Positions 5,577-6,814 of a stretch of DNA of 6,814 nucleotides are shown in pieces (position 1 is the first letter of the stretch; every line of letters starts with the position of its first letter). The notes under the pieces are model-generated. The model searched no databases. It had not been told where the DNA came from and saw only the letters and a list, made by a program, of their open reading frames with translations. The DNA is taken from NCBI GenBank assembly GCA_025936615.1, contig JAICSZ010000123.1, positions 1 through 6,814 on the forward strand. Reading direction: 5' to 3'. The position numbers were made by a program, and so were the translations under genes. Source of the DNA: Pedococcus sp. (GTDB lineage Bacteria; Actinomycetota; Actinomycetes; Actinomycetales; Dermatophilaceae).

Positions 5577-6814
5577 TGCCCGGCACGTCCGGTCGCTCCG
5601 GCTCGTCCGTCCCGTCGGTCGAGATCACGGAGGTCCGGGTCCTCGAGGGGCCCAACCTCTACTTCGCCAAACCTGCCATCAAGGTCACGCTCGAGCTGCC
5701 CGGCTACCTCGCGGCTGACGAGGCGGTGCTGGCGGCGCTGGGCTCCCGGATCGGGCTGCGCTCGTCCCGCGTGGGCGCCCCCGGCACGGAGCAGCGCCAG
5801 CGGTTCACGATGCGGGTCGTCGAGCGCGGGGTGCGCCGCCTGGCCGCGGCCTCCGGCACCACCCGGCTCGGCGTGCGGACCCGGCCGGGGAGCACGCCAC
5901 AGACGGTCGTCGTCGCGTTCGTCTGGCGCCGGCGCGGTCGCGCGCGTGCGCTCGGCCACGAGGTCGGGCCGGTCCTGCAGGCGTGGCTCGAGGGCGGCGA
6001 CGTGGTCGAGGAGCAGGCGCTGCTCATCGGCCGCACCGAGCCGGGCGAGCGACCGAACGTGCTCAACCCCACCATCCCGGTCGCCTCCGTCACCGGCACC
6101 AACGGCAAGACGACCACCACCCGCCTCCTCGGCCACATCGGCATGACCGCCGGCCGGTGCACCGCGTGGTCGTCCACCGACGGCGTCGTGGTGCAGGGCG
6201 AGGTGGTCGAGCCCGGCGACTACTCCGGCCCGGCAGGGGCACGTGCGGTCCTCGGCGCCCCCGGCGTCCAGCTGGGCATCCTCGAGACGGCGCGCGGCGG
6301 CATGCTGTTGCGGGGCATGGGTGTCTCTGCCAACGACGTCAGCGTCGTCACCAACGTCTCGGCCGACCACCTCGGCCAGCAGGGCATCGACACCGTCGAC
6401 CAGCTCGCCGAGGTCAAGGCGATAGTCACCAAGGCAACGCGACCCGGTGGGTGGGTGGTGCTCAACGGCGAGGACCCCCGGGTGTGGGCGATGCGAGCAG
6501 GCGCCAAGGCCAGGCCGTGGGCGTTCGCGATCCGTTCCGACGCCCCGGCCCTGCGTGAGGCGATCGACCAGGGTGGCCGGGCCATCACCGTCCTCGACGG
6601 GGACATCACCGTCCTCCAAGCGGGCAGGGACCCCGACCGGCTGGTGAGCATCCTCGACGTCCCCGCGACGCTCTCGGGCCTGTCGAAGCACAACATCGCC
6701 AACGCGCTCGCCGCCACGGCCGCGGCCCTCGGTCTGGGCCTGCCCCGCGCGGCGGTGGTGCAGGGCCTGCGGACCTTCGCCCCCGACGACCGGCTCAACC
6801 CGGGGCGGATGAAC
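5576..6814 (+). CDS. CphA-like Mur ligase lacking ATP-grasp (3' partial)
   Basis: First 413 residues of a ligase that continues past the right edge. Residues about 14-165 resemble the N-terminal domain of cyanophycin synthetase: VRVLEGPNLYF (20-30) and LGVRTR (98-103) match its LRGPN and GFGRTR signatures. The Mur-type domain starts near 168. It has P-loop TGTNGKTTTT (173-182), ETARGG (237-242, metal-binding Glu), TNVSADHLG (259-267), the probable carbamylated Lys281 in EVK, NGED (298-301), NIANALAA (373-380) and NPGRMN. These are CphA Mur-domain motifs rather than MurC-F. The ATP-grasp domain lying between the two in CphA is absent. It should activate a carboxylate as acyl phosphate and join it to an amine, but the substrate is unknown. 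GTG 5576 overlaps the fabI stop as TAGTG with no good ribosome site, implying coupling to fabI. MurT is less likely because of the N-domain. Confidence 0.9.
   Translation, partial: MPGTSGRSGSSVPSVEITEVRVLEGPNLYFAKPAIKVTLELPGYLAADEAVLAALGSRIGLRSSRVGAPGTEQRQRFTMRVVERGVRRLAAASGTTRLGVRTRPGSTPQTVVVAFVWRRRGRARALGHEVGPVLQAWLEGGDVVEEQALLIGRTEPGERPNVLNPTIPVASVTGTNGKTTTTRLLGHIGMTAGRCTAWSSTDGVVVQGEVVEPGDYSGPAGARAVLGAPGVQLGILETARGGMLLRGMGVSANDVSVVTNVSADHLGQQGIDTVDQLAEVKAIVTKATRPGGWVVLNGEDPRVWAMRAGAKARPWAFAIRSDAPALREAIDQGGRAITVLDGDITVLQAGRDPDRLVSILDVPATLSGLSKHNIANALAATAAALGLGLPRAAVVQGLRTFAPDDRLNPGRMN

Noticed and set aside
5315..6691. 458-codon open frame on the minus strand
   Set aside because: It lies wholly antisense to fabI and the Mur-type ligase. 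Its translation is Arg/Gly/Ala/Asp-rich with no recognisable domain, as expected from strong G/C third-position bias.
5576..6814. Genuine cyanophycin synthetase (cphA)
   Set aside because: The P-loop Mur domain begins at about residue 168, leaving no room for the ATP-grasp domain, and the N-domain His residues are missing.

Overview
The window is very GC-rich and densely coded. Its third codon positions are strongly G/C-biased, GTG starts are frequent, and actinobacterial-type -10 boxes (TANNNT) sit directly upstream of start codons. The proteins point to a high-GC actinobacterium: a FabG ending GMGH like mycobacterial MabA, an InhA-type enoyl reductase, a DUF3099 membrane protein and a SURF1 protein. 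My best guess is the Intrasporangiaceae/Micrococcales area, inferred from overall character only. No tRNA, rRNA, mobile element or CRISPR array is visible. The longest gene-free stretch is 112 bases (3948-4059) and it holds promoters.

Layout. Positions 2-1435 (+) are the 3' part of an ABC exporter (fused permease and ATPase) whose start lies outside the window. It meets a convergent SURF1 gene (1448-2299, -) after 12 bases. SURF1 and moaA (2332-3378, +) diverge from a 32-base region with two back-to-back leaderless-type promoters. A convergent two-gene minus-strand unit follows: a DUF3099 membrane protein (3627-3947) overlaps by 4 bases a 70-residue Cys/His protein (3418-3630). The 112-base divergent region then leads into the plus-strand lipid operon: fabG (4060-4770), fabI (4818-5576), and a gene sharing one base with the fabI stop codon and running off the right edge (5576-6814+).

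The last gene is the most interesting item. It encodes a Mur-ligase-fold enzyme whose motifs (TGTNGKTT, ETARGG, TNVSADHLG, NIANALAA, NPGR) are those of the Mur half of cyanophycin synthetase CphA. It is preceded by a domain resembling the CphA N-terminal domain, but the central ATP-grasp domain of CphA is absent and the His residues of the N-domain signature are replaced. A ligase of unknown substrate, translationally coupled to the FAS-II enoyl reductase, is the best candidate here for undescribed biology.

Functionally, fabG and fabI supply two consecutive reductive steps of type II fatty acid elongation. SURF1 (cytochrome oxidase assembly), MoaA (molybdenum cofactor) and the ABC exporter are housekeeping or envelope functions in separate transcription units.
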